Origin: Clostridiaceae bacterium
GTDB lineage: Bacteria > Bacillota > Clostridia > Lachnospirales > Lachnospiraceae
Length of the DNA stretch: 64,000 nt
NCBI GenBank assembly: GCA_902362865.1
Contig: CABIYE010000015.1
Coordinates: 5,397-69,396 of the forward strand
Reading direction: 5' to 3'
Of this stretch, positions 17,183-24,712 are shown piece by piece. The notes beneath the pieces are model-generated. The model saw only the letters and a list, made by a program, of their open reading frames with translations. It made no database searches and was not told the origin of the DNA. The number at the start of each line of letters is the position of its first letter. Position 1 is the stretch's first letter. A program made the position numbers and the translations under genes.

Positions 17183-17512
17183 ATGGACAGCACACAGAGG
17201 AAAGGTATCAATTTCGACTTGGATACCGAGGCTTTAAAGGAGCATTAACCCAAAGGGGATTGGCATAATGCCTATTACGATGTGCGGGCATACTTCGAGC
17301 GGAATGGTTTTGAGCATATACAAGAATCTGGTTATCATTCTGTTGAGATTATGACAGAGGCAAGGGCAATGGCTGTAATTTATCAGATGACCAAAGAATT
17401 TCTGTGGCTGAATTACTGTGTAAGCGTCTGTACGATTTCAGATGTACCTGAATTATATGATATTTCCCATGTATTTGAACGGGAGGCACAGCGCCTGTCA
17501 GAAGAAAAATAA
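17183..17512 (+). pseudogene. vapD: VapD-family endoribonuclease interrupted by one stop codon
   Basis: Read through TAA 17246-17248, the frame gives a VapD protein of about 109 residues: MDSTQRKGINFDLDTEAL, then PKGDWHNAYYDVRAYFERNGF, with VapD-like IxFDL start and a YxDxR helix. The stop replaces a codon where related proteins have Tyr (H-Y-P), a one-base change. Downstream codons could start at GTG 17282, but that product would lack the first beta strand and its acidic residue, so it is probably inactive. VapD proteins are Cas2-like RNases. Confidence 0.75.
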
Positions 17513-17528
17513 AATACAGATTTTACAT

Positions 17529-17568
17529 AGCCGATTGGTTTCAAAACGGGAATCAGTCGGCTGTTTTT
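17529..17568 (+). terminator. Terminator after vapD
   Basis: AGCCGA (17529-17534) with adjacent pairing bases folds with TCGGCT (17557-17562), followed by GTTTTTAT. Confidence 0.75.
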
Positions 17569-17717
17569 ATGCTTGGATGTAAAAAATTCCGAAATCTGCT
17601 TATTTTTTGAAAAAATAATGTTCCCCGATACCTTGTGATTGATTTCAGCAAAAAGGACGCAAATGCAGACTAAAGTAATTGCATAAAAATGCTTTATCGA
17701 CGAACGCCTCTTTCTGT

Positions 17718-17746
17718 GCTATGATAATTAAGTTATCATTATAGTA
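17718..17746 (+). promoter_or_regulatory. Promoter and palindrome before the GTPase-RNase gene
   Basis: An extended -10 (TGC-TATGAT, -10 at 17720-17725) overlaps a perfect inverted repeat ATGATAA-TTAAG-TTATCAT (17721-17739), a likely operator. No good -35 is seen. Confidence 0.45.
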
Positions 17747-17764
17747 TAGAAAGGGGTATTTTCT

Positions 17765-20566
17765 ATGGGAAATCCCTCAGAAAATAAAGAGACAAACCAA
17801 ACAAAAAAGAATATCTGCCTGGGCATCCTCGCCCATGTGGATTCGGGGAAAACGACGTTATCCGAGAGCATTTTATATCTGTGCGGCAGTATAAGAAAAT
17901 TAGGAAGGGTGGATCATGGAGATGCCTTTCTTGACAATTTTGAATTAGAGAGAAGCAGAGGAATCACCATCTTTTCCAAGCAGGCGGTATTTGACCTGGG
18001 GAATACACGGTTTACACTTCTTGACACGCCGGGCCACGTGGATTTTTCGGCAGAGATGGAGCGGACGCTGCAGGTTCTGGACTGCGCGGTTCTGGTGGTC
18101 AGTGGAGCGGATGGCGTGCAGGGGCACACCCGGACGCTTTGGAATCTGCTGAAGCGTTACCAGATTCCCACTTTTCTATTTGTCAACAAGATGGATCAGG
18201 CGGGGGCAGATGAAGAGAAAATTCTGGAGGAATTGAAGAAACGTCTGAGTGATAACTGTGTGAGATTTAATGGAGAAGAGCAGGAAGATACTTCCTGGGA
18301 AAATGTTGCCGTATGTGAGGAGGCTGCGCTGGAAGAATATCTGGAAGAAGGACGGCTCGCGGATCAAACCATTATTCGGATGATAGCAGAACGCAAGGTC
18401 TTCCCGTGCTATTTCGGCTCCGCATTAAAAGTACAGGGAGTGCAGGAGTTTTTGGATGGCCTGGAGAAATATACAGGAGAAGGATTTCTTAAGTGGAATG
18501 CGGTGGAAGAAGGGGATAAATTCGGCGCAAAGGTTTACAAAATTTCTAGGGACGGACAAGGCAGCAGGCTGACTTATATGAAGATTGTGAGTGGAACCTT
18601 GAAGGTGAAGGATATCTTAAGCGGCAGAGGGAAAGACGGAGAGGCCTGGGAGGAAAAAGTAAATCAGATCCGCGTCTATTCCGGCGAGAAATATGAGCTT
18701 GTCCAGGAAGCTCATAAGGGAATGGTCTGTGCGGCCACAGGTCTGAATGCTACTTATCCGGGAGAAGGATTGGGGATTGTATGTGCGTCAGAAGAGCCGG
18801 TGTTAGAGCCGGTGCTGAATTATCAGGTTCGGCTGCCTGAAGGGTGCGATATCCATAATATGCTGCAGAATCTGCGCCAGCTGGAAGAAGAAGACCCTAT
18901 GCTTCGGACCACGTGGAATGAAGAACTGGGGGAGATTCATGTGCAGCTGATGGGGGAAGTGCAGACGGAGATTCTGCAGGACATCATCAAAGAGCGGTTC
19001 GGCGTGGAAGTGACTTTTGGTACGGGGAACATTGTATACAAGGAAACAATAGGAACAACAGTAGAAGGAGTGGGGCATTTTGAGCCGCTGCGCCATTATG
19101 CAGAAGTACATCTGGTTATGGAGCCGGGCGATCCGGGAAGCGGAATGGTACTTGCTTCTGATTGCAGTGAGGACATGTTGGATAAGAACTGGCAGCGGCT
19201 GATACTCACCCATTTGGCAGAGAAGAGCCACAGGGGCGTGCTTATTGGCGCAGAGCTTACTGATGTGAAAATCACGCTGGCAGCAGGACGGGCTCATTTG
19301 AAACACACAGAAGGCGGGGACTTCCGGCAGGCGACTTATCGGGCGGTGCGCCAGGGGCTGATGCAGGCAGAAAGCATCCTGTTGGAACCATATTATGAAT
19401 TTCGTCTGGAAATCCCGGCGGAAACGGTAGGGCGCGCGCTTACGGATATACAGCGGATGTCAGGAGAATTTCATCCGCCGGAGACGGTGGGAGAGATGGC
19501 GGTGATAACCGGGAGCGCTCCGGTGGCGGAAATGCAGGGATATCAGATGGAAGTTACCGGTTATACCAAAGGACAGGGAAGACTCGCCTGTATTTTCAGG
19601 GGATACAAGCCCTGTCATAATGCAGAGGAAATCATAGAAGCCAGTGGATACGATGCAGAAAGGGATTTGGCAAATCCGACAGGCTCTGTGTTCTGTGCCC
19701 ATGGCGCCGGATTCAACGTACCCTGGGATCAGGTGCCGGATTACATGCATATAGAGAGCCAGTTGAAGAAACGGGAAGCAGAAGCAGCGGCAGCGCACAA
19801 TGGGTTGCAGAATGTGGAACAGGACGAAACTCAGAGTATGGCTCGGAGCACGGCAGGAGCTGCGGGGGCAGCAGGGAGAAGAATATCCTGGAATGCACAA
19901 GAAGACAAAGAACTGGAAGAGATATTTATCCGGACTTATGGGAAAATCGAACGCCGGACGGCAGGTTCTTCGAAAACTGTAAATCAGGACAGAACAGAAA
20001 AATCCGGAAAAAAAGAAGAAACAATCCAGGAATACCTGTTGGTAGATGGTTACAACATCATATTTGCATGGGATGATTTGAAAGAACTTGCCAAAGATAA
20101 TATTGAAGCGGCGAGGAATAAGCTGATGGATGTCCTGTGCAATTACCAGGGCTTTAAGAAGTGTGCGGTAATCCTGGTGTTTGATGCTTATCGGGTGGAA
20201 GGGTATACGATGGAAATCCAGAAATACCACAATATCCATGTAGTATACACCAAAGAAGCAGAAACGGCGGATCAGTACATCGAGAAGGTGGTTCATCAGA
20301 TCGGGCGAAAGTACAATGTAACGGTGGCTACATCCGACGGCGTGGAGCAGGTGGTTACACTGGGACAGGGCGGAAGACTGATATCCGCAAGGGAGTTCCG
20401 GGAAGAGGTAGAAATCGTGCGGCGTCAGATTCACGAAGAAGCTGAGAATCACAGGGAGAGCAGGAAAAATTATCTTTTTGACCATATGGATAAAGACATG
20501 GCAGAAGAAATGGAAGAAGTCAGGCTGGGACGAAAGACGATCTCAGATGAAGATACGTCTTGTTAA
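17765..20566 (+). CDS. TetM-like ribosomal GTPase fused to a Rae1/YacP NYN ribonuclease
   Basis: The protein is 933 residues. Residues 1-~650 are an EF-G/TetM-class translational GTPase: G1 AHVDSGKTT (23-31), G3 DTPGHVDF, G4 NKMD, then EF-G domains II-V. The domain IV loop that inserts into the decoding centre in TetM reads HTEGGDFRQA here, so it is not a canonical Tet(M). Residues ~755-925 are a YacP/Rae1-type NYN nuclease domain (LLVDGYNII, VFDAY, FTKEAETAD-like YTKEAETAD, VATSD, GQGG). The Bacillus Rae1 enzyme cleaves mRNA in the ribosomal A site. A fusion would let the GTPase bring a nuclease to that site. AAGGGG precedes ATG 17765. Drug resistance should not be assumed. Confidence 0.88.
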   Translation: MGNPSENKETNQTKKNICLGILAHVDSGKTTLSESILYLCGSIRKLGRVDHGDAFLDNFELERSRGITIFSKQAVFDLGNTRFTLLDTPGHVDFSAEMERTLQVLDCAVLVVSGADGVQGHTRTLWNLLKRYQIPTFLFVNKMDQAGADEEKILEELKKRLSDNCVRFNGEEQEDTSWENVAVCEEAALEEYLEEGRLADQTIIRMIAERKVFPCYFGSALKVQGVQEFLDGLEKYTGEGFLKWNAVEEGDKFGAKVYKISRDGQGSRLTYMKIVSGTLKVKDILSGRGKDGEAWEEKVNQIRVYSGEKYELVQEAHKGMVCAATGLNATYPGEGLGIVCASEEPVLEPVLNYQVRLPEGCDIHNMLQNLRQLEEEDPMLRTTWNEELGEIHVQLMGEVQTEILQDIIKERFGVEVTFGTGNIVYKETIGTTVEGVGHFEPLRHYAEVHLVMEPGDPGSGMVLASDCSEDMLDKNWQRLILTHLAEKSHRGVLIGAELTDVKITLAAGRAHLKHTEGGDFRQATYRAVRQGLMQAESILLEPYYEFRLEIPAETVGRALTDIQRMSGEFHPPETVGEMAVITGSAPVAEMQGYQMEVTGYTKGQGRLACIFRGYKPCHNAEEIIEASGYDAERDLANPTGSVFCAHGAGFNVPWDQVPDYMHIESQLKKREAEAAAAHNGLQNVEQDETQSMARSTAGAAGAAGRRISWNAQEDKELEEIFIRTYGKIERRTAGSSKTVNQDRTEKSGKKEETIQEYLLVDGYNIIFAWDDLKELAKDNIEAARNKLMDVLCNYQGFKKCAVILVFDAYRVEGYTMEIQKYHNIHVVYTKEAETADQYIEKVVHQIGRKYNVTVATSDGVEQVVTLGQGGRLISAREFREEVEIVRRQIHEEAENHRESRKNYLFDHMDKDMAEEMEEVRLGRKTISDEDTSC

Positions 20567-21249
20567 ATTCCAGCCAGTGCATTCATTTTATCAAATGTAA
20601 AATGATTAAATACAGCGATAGACCGTCCGACGCCGATGACTGCAAGAACCGTTCCGACGCCGATTCCCACCAGATGGCCGGAGAGGGCAAGCCCCAGTAT
20701 GATGGTGACAGAAATGCATAGAAGGTCAAAACAATTTTTTGTGAAGCCCACACTCTTTCCAAAACAGTCGGAGAGGGCCTGTACAATTCCATCGCCGGGA
20801 TTGGGAATGATGCGCATGTTTAGAGACATGGCAGCCCCAATTCCGGTTAATATAATTGCAATTATCAGGAAAAACAGCCGTCCGGCGAAGCTCCCGGCAA
20901 AACTTCCCGCATATGCAGTCTGCAAATCGGGAATCAGAGCGCCGAATATATTTAGAAATCTGGTAAAAACTAAGCTCAGAGGAAGCTGAAGGATATCCTT
21001 TAAAAGAAGAGCTTTCAAGCTGCCGGTATGGTGAGAGACATGCAGAAGCATCTCCACTACAATAAAAAGCGTATAAAGCGCCAGTGTTATATTTCCAAAA
21101 TTCAGATTCCATATATCCGAAACGCAGAATGCGACAGATATAATGGGCGAAACTCCCAGCCCTGTTTTGGTATTTAATGTAATGCCAAGCGCCAGGATTA
21201 AAAGCCCCGCAGCGTAAAAGAAACCTCGATATATCTTTTCTTTTGTCAT
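20563..21249 (-). CDS. YczE/YyaS/YitT-like membrane protein
   Basis: This 228-residue protein has five or six membrane segments and the family start GITLNTKTGLGVSPI and motif IPNPGDGIVQALSDCFGKSVG. Members include YczE, linked to surfactin production in Bacillus, but the biochemical activity is unknown. It is convergent with the GTPase gene, with a four-base end overlap. Confidence 0.75.
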   Translation of the reverse strand: MTKEKIYRGFFYAAGLLILALGITLNTKTGLGVSPIISVAFCVSDIWNLNFGNITLALYTLFIVVEMLLHVSHHTGSLKALLLKDILQLPLSLVFTRFLNIFGALIPDLQTAYAGSFAGSFAGRLFFLIIAIILTGIGAAMSLNMRIIPNPGDGIVQALSDCFGKSVGFTKNCFDLLCISVTIILGLALSGHLVGIGVGTVLAVIGVGRSIAVFNHFTFDKMNALAGI

Positions 21250-21423
21250 AGTCTTAACCTCTTTTTTCCATAATTTCCATTAAGAATTTTAGCACAAATA
21301 AATTTTTTGCGCTATAGTCGATTTTTTGATGTATGTTTTCGGCAAAAAACGATTGTATATTGACGAAAAAACCGCAAAAAGTAACAAAAAGTGTAAATAC
21401 GCTGTCGGAGAAAAGATAATCCC

Positions 21424-21452
21424 TTGTAAAAATGAATGGATTTGTGTAAAAT
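21424..21452 (+). promoter_or_regulatory. Promoter upstream of the 21513 gene and EPS locus
   Basis: TTGTAA (21424-21429)-17-TAAAAT (21447-21452), the best promoter before the EPS locus. The interval 21250-21512 shows no gene. Confidence 0.6.
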
Positions 21453-21512
21453 AGTAAAGGCTCCTGTGAAAGGGATGCAGTTAGAAAACAGTAAGAGAAA
21501 AGGAAATTTGCG

Positions 21513-21737
21513 ATGGAGTACATAAAAAAAGAATGGAAGTCGATTGCAGCCGCTGTGTTGGTGGTAGTGGCTTCTATTGGAATGCTTTATTATAGCAAAG
21601 ATGCCGTGGTAAGTGAAGTAGTAGGGGAAAATGTGCCGGTGATTGATCCGCACAAGGCGATTATTGCGGCGATTATTATGATGTTTGTAGGGCTGGGGAT
21701 TTATTTGTTAAGAAGAAAATCATATCCTGCCGAGTAG
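21513..21737 (+). CDS. Small two-TM membrane protein
   Basis: This 74-residue protein has two hydrophobic segments (AAAVLVVVASIGMLYY and AIIAAIIMMFVGLGIYLL) and a basic C-terminus (RRK). It has no family I recognise. It lies 42 bases before the CapD-like gene on the same promoter, so it may belong to the EPS export or regulation set. Confidence 0.6.
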   Translation: MEYIKKEWKSIAAAVLVVVASIGMLYYSKDAVVSEVVGENVPVIDPHKAIIAAIIMMFVGLGIYLLRRKSYPAE

Positions 21738-21779
21738 ATAATAAACTTTATAAAAAGGAAAGAGAACGGGAAGTTAATT

Positions 21780-23669
21780 ATGAAGATGAGAGAGCGGAAG
21801 ACAGAGATGCTCTGGATACACAAAGCCATGCTTCTTGCGTTTATGGACATATTAATTACACTGGCGGTTTATCTGGCAGCACTGCTGATAAGATTTGATT
21901 TTTTATTTTCACGGATACCGGAAGAATATATACAAGGCTATATATGGTCCATGCCATTCTGGGTCATTGCGACAGTTGTCGTATTTTATGCCTTCAGGCT
22001 GTATCATAGTGTATGGAGGCTGGCAAGTGTGGCGGAGGTCAGGATGATTCTGACGGCATATATTACTTTGATACCGGTATATGCGGCGGGCATTCTCTTT
22101 ATGGATCTGAAAATGCCCAGATCCTATTATTGCATCGGATACGTATTGTCCGTCTGCGCGACAACAGGAATTCGTTTCTCTTACCGGATACTGCGGGCTT
22201 ATTCCAAGCGGAACAGCCAGGTATTCAACGTGAAAGAGCGGGAGCATGTCATGATTATCGGAGCGGGCGCCGTAGGACAGACACTGATAAAGGAACTGAT
22301 TAACTCCGATAAAATGAACGTAAAGGTTTGTTGTATTATTGATGACAATCCGAGCAAGATTGGAAAACAACTGGAAGGAATTCCAATCGTAGGAGACCGT
22401 TATGACATTATCGAGATGGCGGCAAAATACGATATTGACCGTATTATCTATGCGATTCCGGCTACAACCGGAAAGAACAGAAAAGATATTCTTAACATTT
22501 GCAAGGAAACAAAATGCCGTATGCAGACAGTTCCGGCAGTGTACCAGATTGTAAATGGCGAGGTAAATGTGAGCAAGCTTCGTAATGTTGAAATCACCGA
22601 CCTATTGGGAAGGGCACAGGTGAAGGTCAACAACGAAGAGATATTTGCGGCAATCAAAGGGAAAACGGTTATGGTTACCGGTGGCGGCGGTTCCATCGGA
22701 AGCGAGTTGTGCCGTCAGATTGCCCATGCAGAACCAAAGCAGTTGATAATCTTTGAAATCTATGAAAACAATGCCTATGAGATTCAGCAGGAGTTAAAAA
22801 GAACTTATCCGAATCTGAATCTAAAGGCGCTGATCGGTTCCGTGCGGAATACGAACCGTATCAACTGGGTCATTGAAAAATACCGTCCGGACATTATTTT
22901 CCATGCAGCAGCGCATAAACACGTGCCGCTCATGGAGGACAGCCCCAACGAGGCGATTAAAAATAATGTTATCGGAACCTACAAGACCGCAAAAGCAGCC
23001 ACCAAGTATGGCGTTAAGAAGTTCGTGCTGATTTCCACAGACAAAGCGGTGAATCCGACCAACATCATGGGGGCGTCCAAGCGTCTCTGCGAGATGGTGG
23101 TACAGATGATGAACCGGGAGAGTTCGAATACCGATTTTGTGGCAGTGCGTTTTGGAAATGTACTGGGAAGTAATGGAAGCGTAATACCACTTTTCAAAAA
23201 ACAGATAGCCGAAGGCGGACCGGTCACGGTAACAGATAAGAACATCATTCGTTATTTTATGACCATACCGGAAGCAGTATCTCTGGTACTGCAGGCTTCC
23301 TATTATGCCAAAGGCGGAGAAATCTTCGTACTGGATATGGGGGATCCGGTTAAAATCGACGATATGGCGAGAAATCTGATCCGTCTGTCAGGATACAAGC
23401 CAGATGTAGATATTATGGTAGAATATACCGGACTCAGACCGGGCGAAAAGCTTTTTGAAGAACTTCTGATGGATGAAGAAGGGCTTCAGGAAACAGAAAA
23501 TGAACTGATCCATATCGGAAAGCCCATCGATATGGACGACGAATGGTTCAAAGAGAAGCTTCATGAACTGGATGAAGCAAGCCGTCACGAGGACGGGCAT
23601 ATGAAAGAGATTGTGGCAGAGATTGTGCCGACTTATCATATTGACAAAACAAAACATGCAGGTGCATAA
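21780..23669 (+). CDS. CapD/PglF-like membrane NDP-sugar 4,6-dehydratase
   Basis: The protein is 629 residues. Four N-terminal membrane helices (~15-115) are followed by a Rossmann CoA-binding-like segment (IIGAGAVGQTLIKEL) and then an extended SDR domain with NAD motif VTGGGGSIGSELCRQI (~residue 300), STDKAVNPTN and the downstream MGASKRLCE. This type converts UDP-GlcNAc to a 4-keto-6-deoxy sugar, supplying bacillosamine or related residues for the initiating transferase. The active-site Met-x3-Lys (M-G-A-S-K) replaces Tyr-x3-Lys, as is normal for this class. It opens the EPS locus. Confidence 0.88.
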   Translation: MKMRERKTEMLWIHKAMLLAFMDILITLAVYLAALLIRFDFLFSRIPEEYIQGYIWSMPFWVIATVVVFYAFRLYHSVWRLASVAEVRMILTAYITLIPVYAAGILFMDLKMPRSYYCIGYVLSVCATTGIRFSYRILRAYSKRNSQVFNVKEREHVMIIGAGAVGQTLIKELINSDKMNVKVCCIIDDNPSKIGKQLEGIPIVGDRYDIIEMAAKYDIDRIIYAIPATTGKNRKDILNICKETKCRMQTVPAVYQIVNGEVNVSKLRNVEITDLLGRAQVKVNNEEIFAAIKGKTVMVTGGGGSIGSELCRQIAHAEPKQLIIFEIYENNAYEIQQELKRTYPNLNLKALIGSVRNTNRINWVIEKYRPDIIFHAAAHKHVPLMEDSPNEAIKNNVIGTYKTAKAATKYGVKKFVLISTDKAVNPTNIMGASKRLCEMVVQMMNRESSNTDFVAVRFGNVLGSNGSVIPLFKKQIAEGGPVTVTDKNIIRYFMTIPEAVSLVLQASYYAKGGEIFVLDMGDPVKIDDMARNLIRLSGYKPDVDIMVEYTGLRPGEKLFEELLMDEEGLQETENELIHIGKPIDMDDEWFKEKLHELDEASRHEDGHMKEIVAEIVPTYHIDKTKHAGA

Positions 23670-24072
23670 TAGATTGTGATTTGAGTGAAGCTAGATTTTT
23701 GTGACTTTATGCATGGCTGAACATAGCATCTATCAGTTCAGCCATAACAGCTCGAATTAGCTGCTTCGCAGCTTATTTCGTCGCATACGCGGCTAAATTC
23801 TCGCTTATGGCAGAGCGCCATATACAAAGTACATAAAATCTTCGTTTTCAAACAAGTTTGAACTCAGATTTTTATGACTTTGTGCATGGCTGAACTGATA
23901 GAAAAAATTTTCGTGGAGTTGAATCGTCGCCTTGCCGCGTTCAACTGCCCGGAATGTAATAAATGAAGATAATCATCCGCCTGAATGAAGGCGGAATGGC
24001 GTAGCCTACCCTTTTTGGGGTGGGCTGTTTTATTAAAGGCAAGGGATAATAAAAAGAATAGGAGAACTGCCC
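23670..24072 (+). promoter_or_regulatory. Structured EPS leader: repeats, hairpins and terminator ahead of loaP
   Basis: No gene is seen in these 400 bases. They contain a perfect 10-bp hairpin ATGGCTGAAC/GTTCAGCCAT (23713-23745), AGCTGC-TTC-GCAGCT (23759-23773), an imperfect ~30-bp direct repeat (23693-23722 and 23866-23895, two mismatches), a GTTGAA/TTCAAC hairpin (about 23918-23943), and CCGCCT-GAATGA-AGGCGG (23977-23994) immediately before a terminator. A short stem-loop just upstream of a terminator is the arrangement expected for LoaP-dependent antitermination of this operon. Confidence 0.6.
24003..24034 (+). terminator. Leader terminator before loaP
   Basis: AGCCTACCC (24003-24011) pairs with GGGTGGGCT (24018-24026), nine pairs with one T-G, loop TTTTTG, followed by GTTTTATT. 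It lies 38 bases before the loaP ATG, so expression needs readthrough. Confidence 0.75.
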
Positions 24073-24582
24073 ATGTGGTATGTTGTGCAGACACGCACAG
24101 GCACAGAGGAAAGCATACGGATACAATGCAAAAAAAATGTATCCGCCGAAGTGCTGGAGCGGTGTTTTATCCCTTATTATGAAGAGCAAAAACGTATCCG
24201 TGGAGAGTGGACAACACAGACGAAAGTCCTTTTCCCCGGGTACGTTTTTATGATTACAGAAAATGTAGAAGCTCTATATGAAGAATTGAAAACAATCATC
24301 GGGCTGACAAAGCTAATCGGAACCGGTGAAGAGATTGTTCCGCTTCAAGAAGAAGAAATCGCTTTCCTGGAGAGTTTCGGCGGTGCAAAGCAAGTGGTAG
24401 AGATGTCCCAGGGTGTCATCGAACACTCGCAGGTCAAAGTAACATCCGGACCGCTGCAGGGCAAGGAAGGATATATACGGAAGATAGATCGCCACAAGCG
24501 CAAAGCCTGGCTGGACATAGAAATGTTTGGAAGAACACAGAACATCCAGGTAGGGCTGGAGATTGTGGCAAAGATAGAATAG
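24073..24582 (+). CDS. loaP: Transcription antiterminator LoaP (NusG paralogue)
   Basis: The protein is 169 residues. The N-terminal NGN domain (MWYVVQTRTGTEESI, then KVLFPGYVFM) is followed by a C-terminal KOW domain (QVKVTSGPLQGKEGYIRKIDRHKRKAWLDIEMFGR). It is shorter and more divergent than housekeeping NusG and stands at the head of a long EPS operon, the hallmark of LoaP, which binds a leader RNA hairpin and lets RNA polymerase pass terminators. Terminators lie both before and after the gene. Confidence 0.88.
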   Translation: MWYVVQTRTGTEESIRIQCKKNVSAEVLERCFIPYYEEQKRIRGEWTTQTKVLFPGYVFMITENVEALYEELKTIIGLTKLIGTGEEIVPLQEEEIAFLESFGGAKQVVEMSQGVIEHSQVKVTSGPLQGKEGYIRKIDRHKRKAWLDIEMFGRTQNIQVGLEIVAKIE

Positions 24583-24625
24583 ATGAATATATATAATAGA
24601 AGAAATGCAGAGTAAGAGAGTAAGG

Positions 24626-24650
24626 AAAAGTCCCTGGAGGGGCTTTTTTT
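24626..24650 (+). terminator. Terminator between loaP and the EPS genes
   Basis: AAGTCCC-TGGA-GGGGCTT (24628-24645) with a run of seven T. It would stop transcription before the 15 kb glycosyltransferase set unless antiterminated. Confidence 0.8.
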
Positions 24651-24712
24651 AGTGGGGAAAGGAAGAAGTGCTCTAAATGGGTAGAAAAAGATAAATGGAG
24701 CGTTAGAAGTAT

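Noticed and set aside
17640..17700. GGACGCAAA segment recalling the core of a c-di-GMP-I riboswitch
   Set aside because: The upstream half of the riboswitch (GGCAAACC and GAAA tetraloop) and the matching P1 stem are missing, and the flanking pairing does not fit.
19460..20485. Long open frame antisense to the GTPase-RNase gene
   Set aside because: It has no ribosome site or family-like sequence and is a codon-bias shadow of the NYN and linker region.
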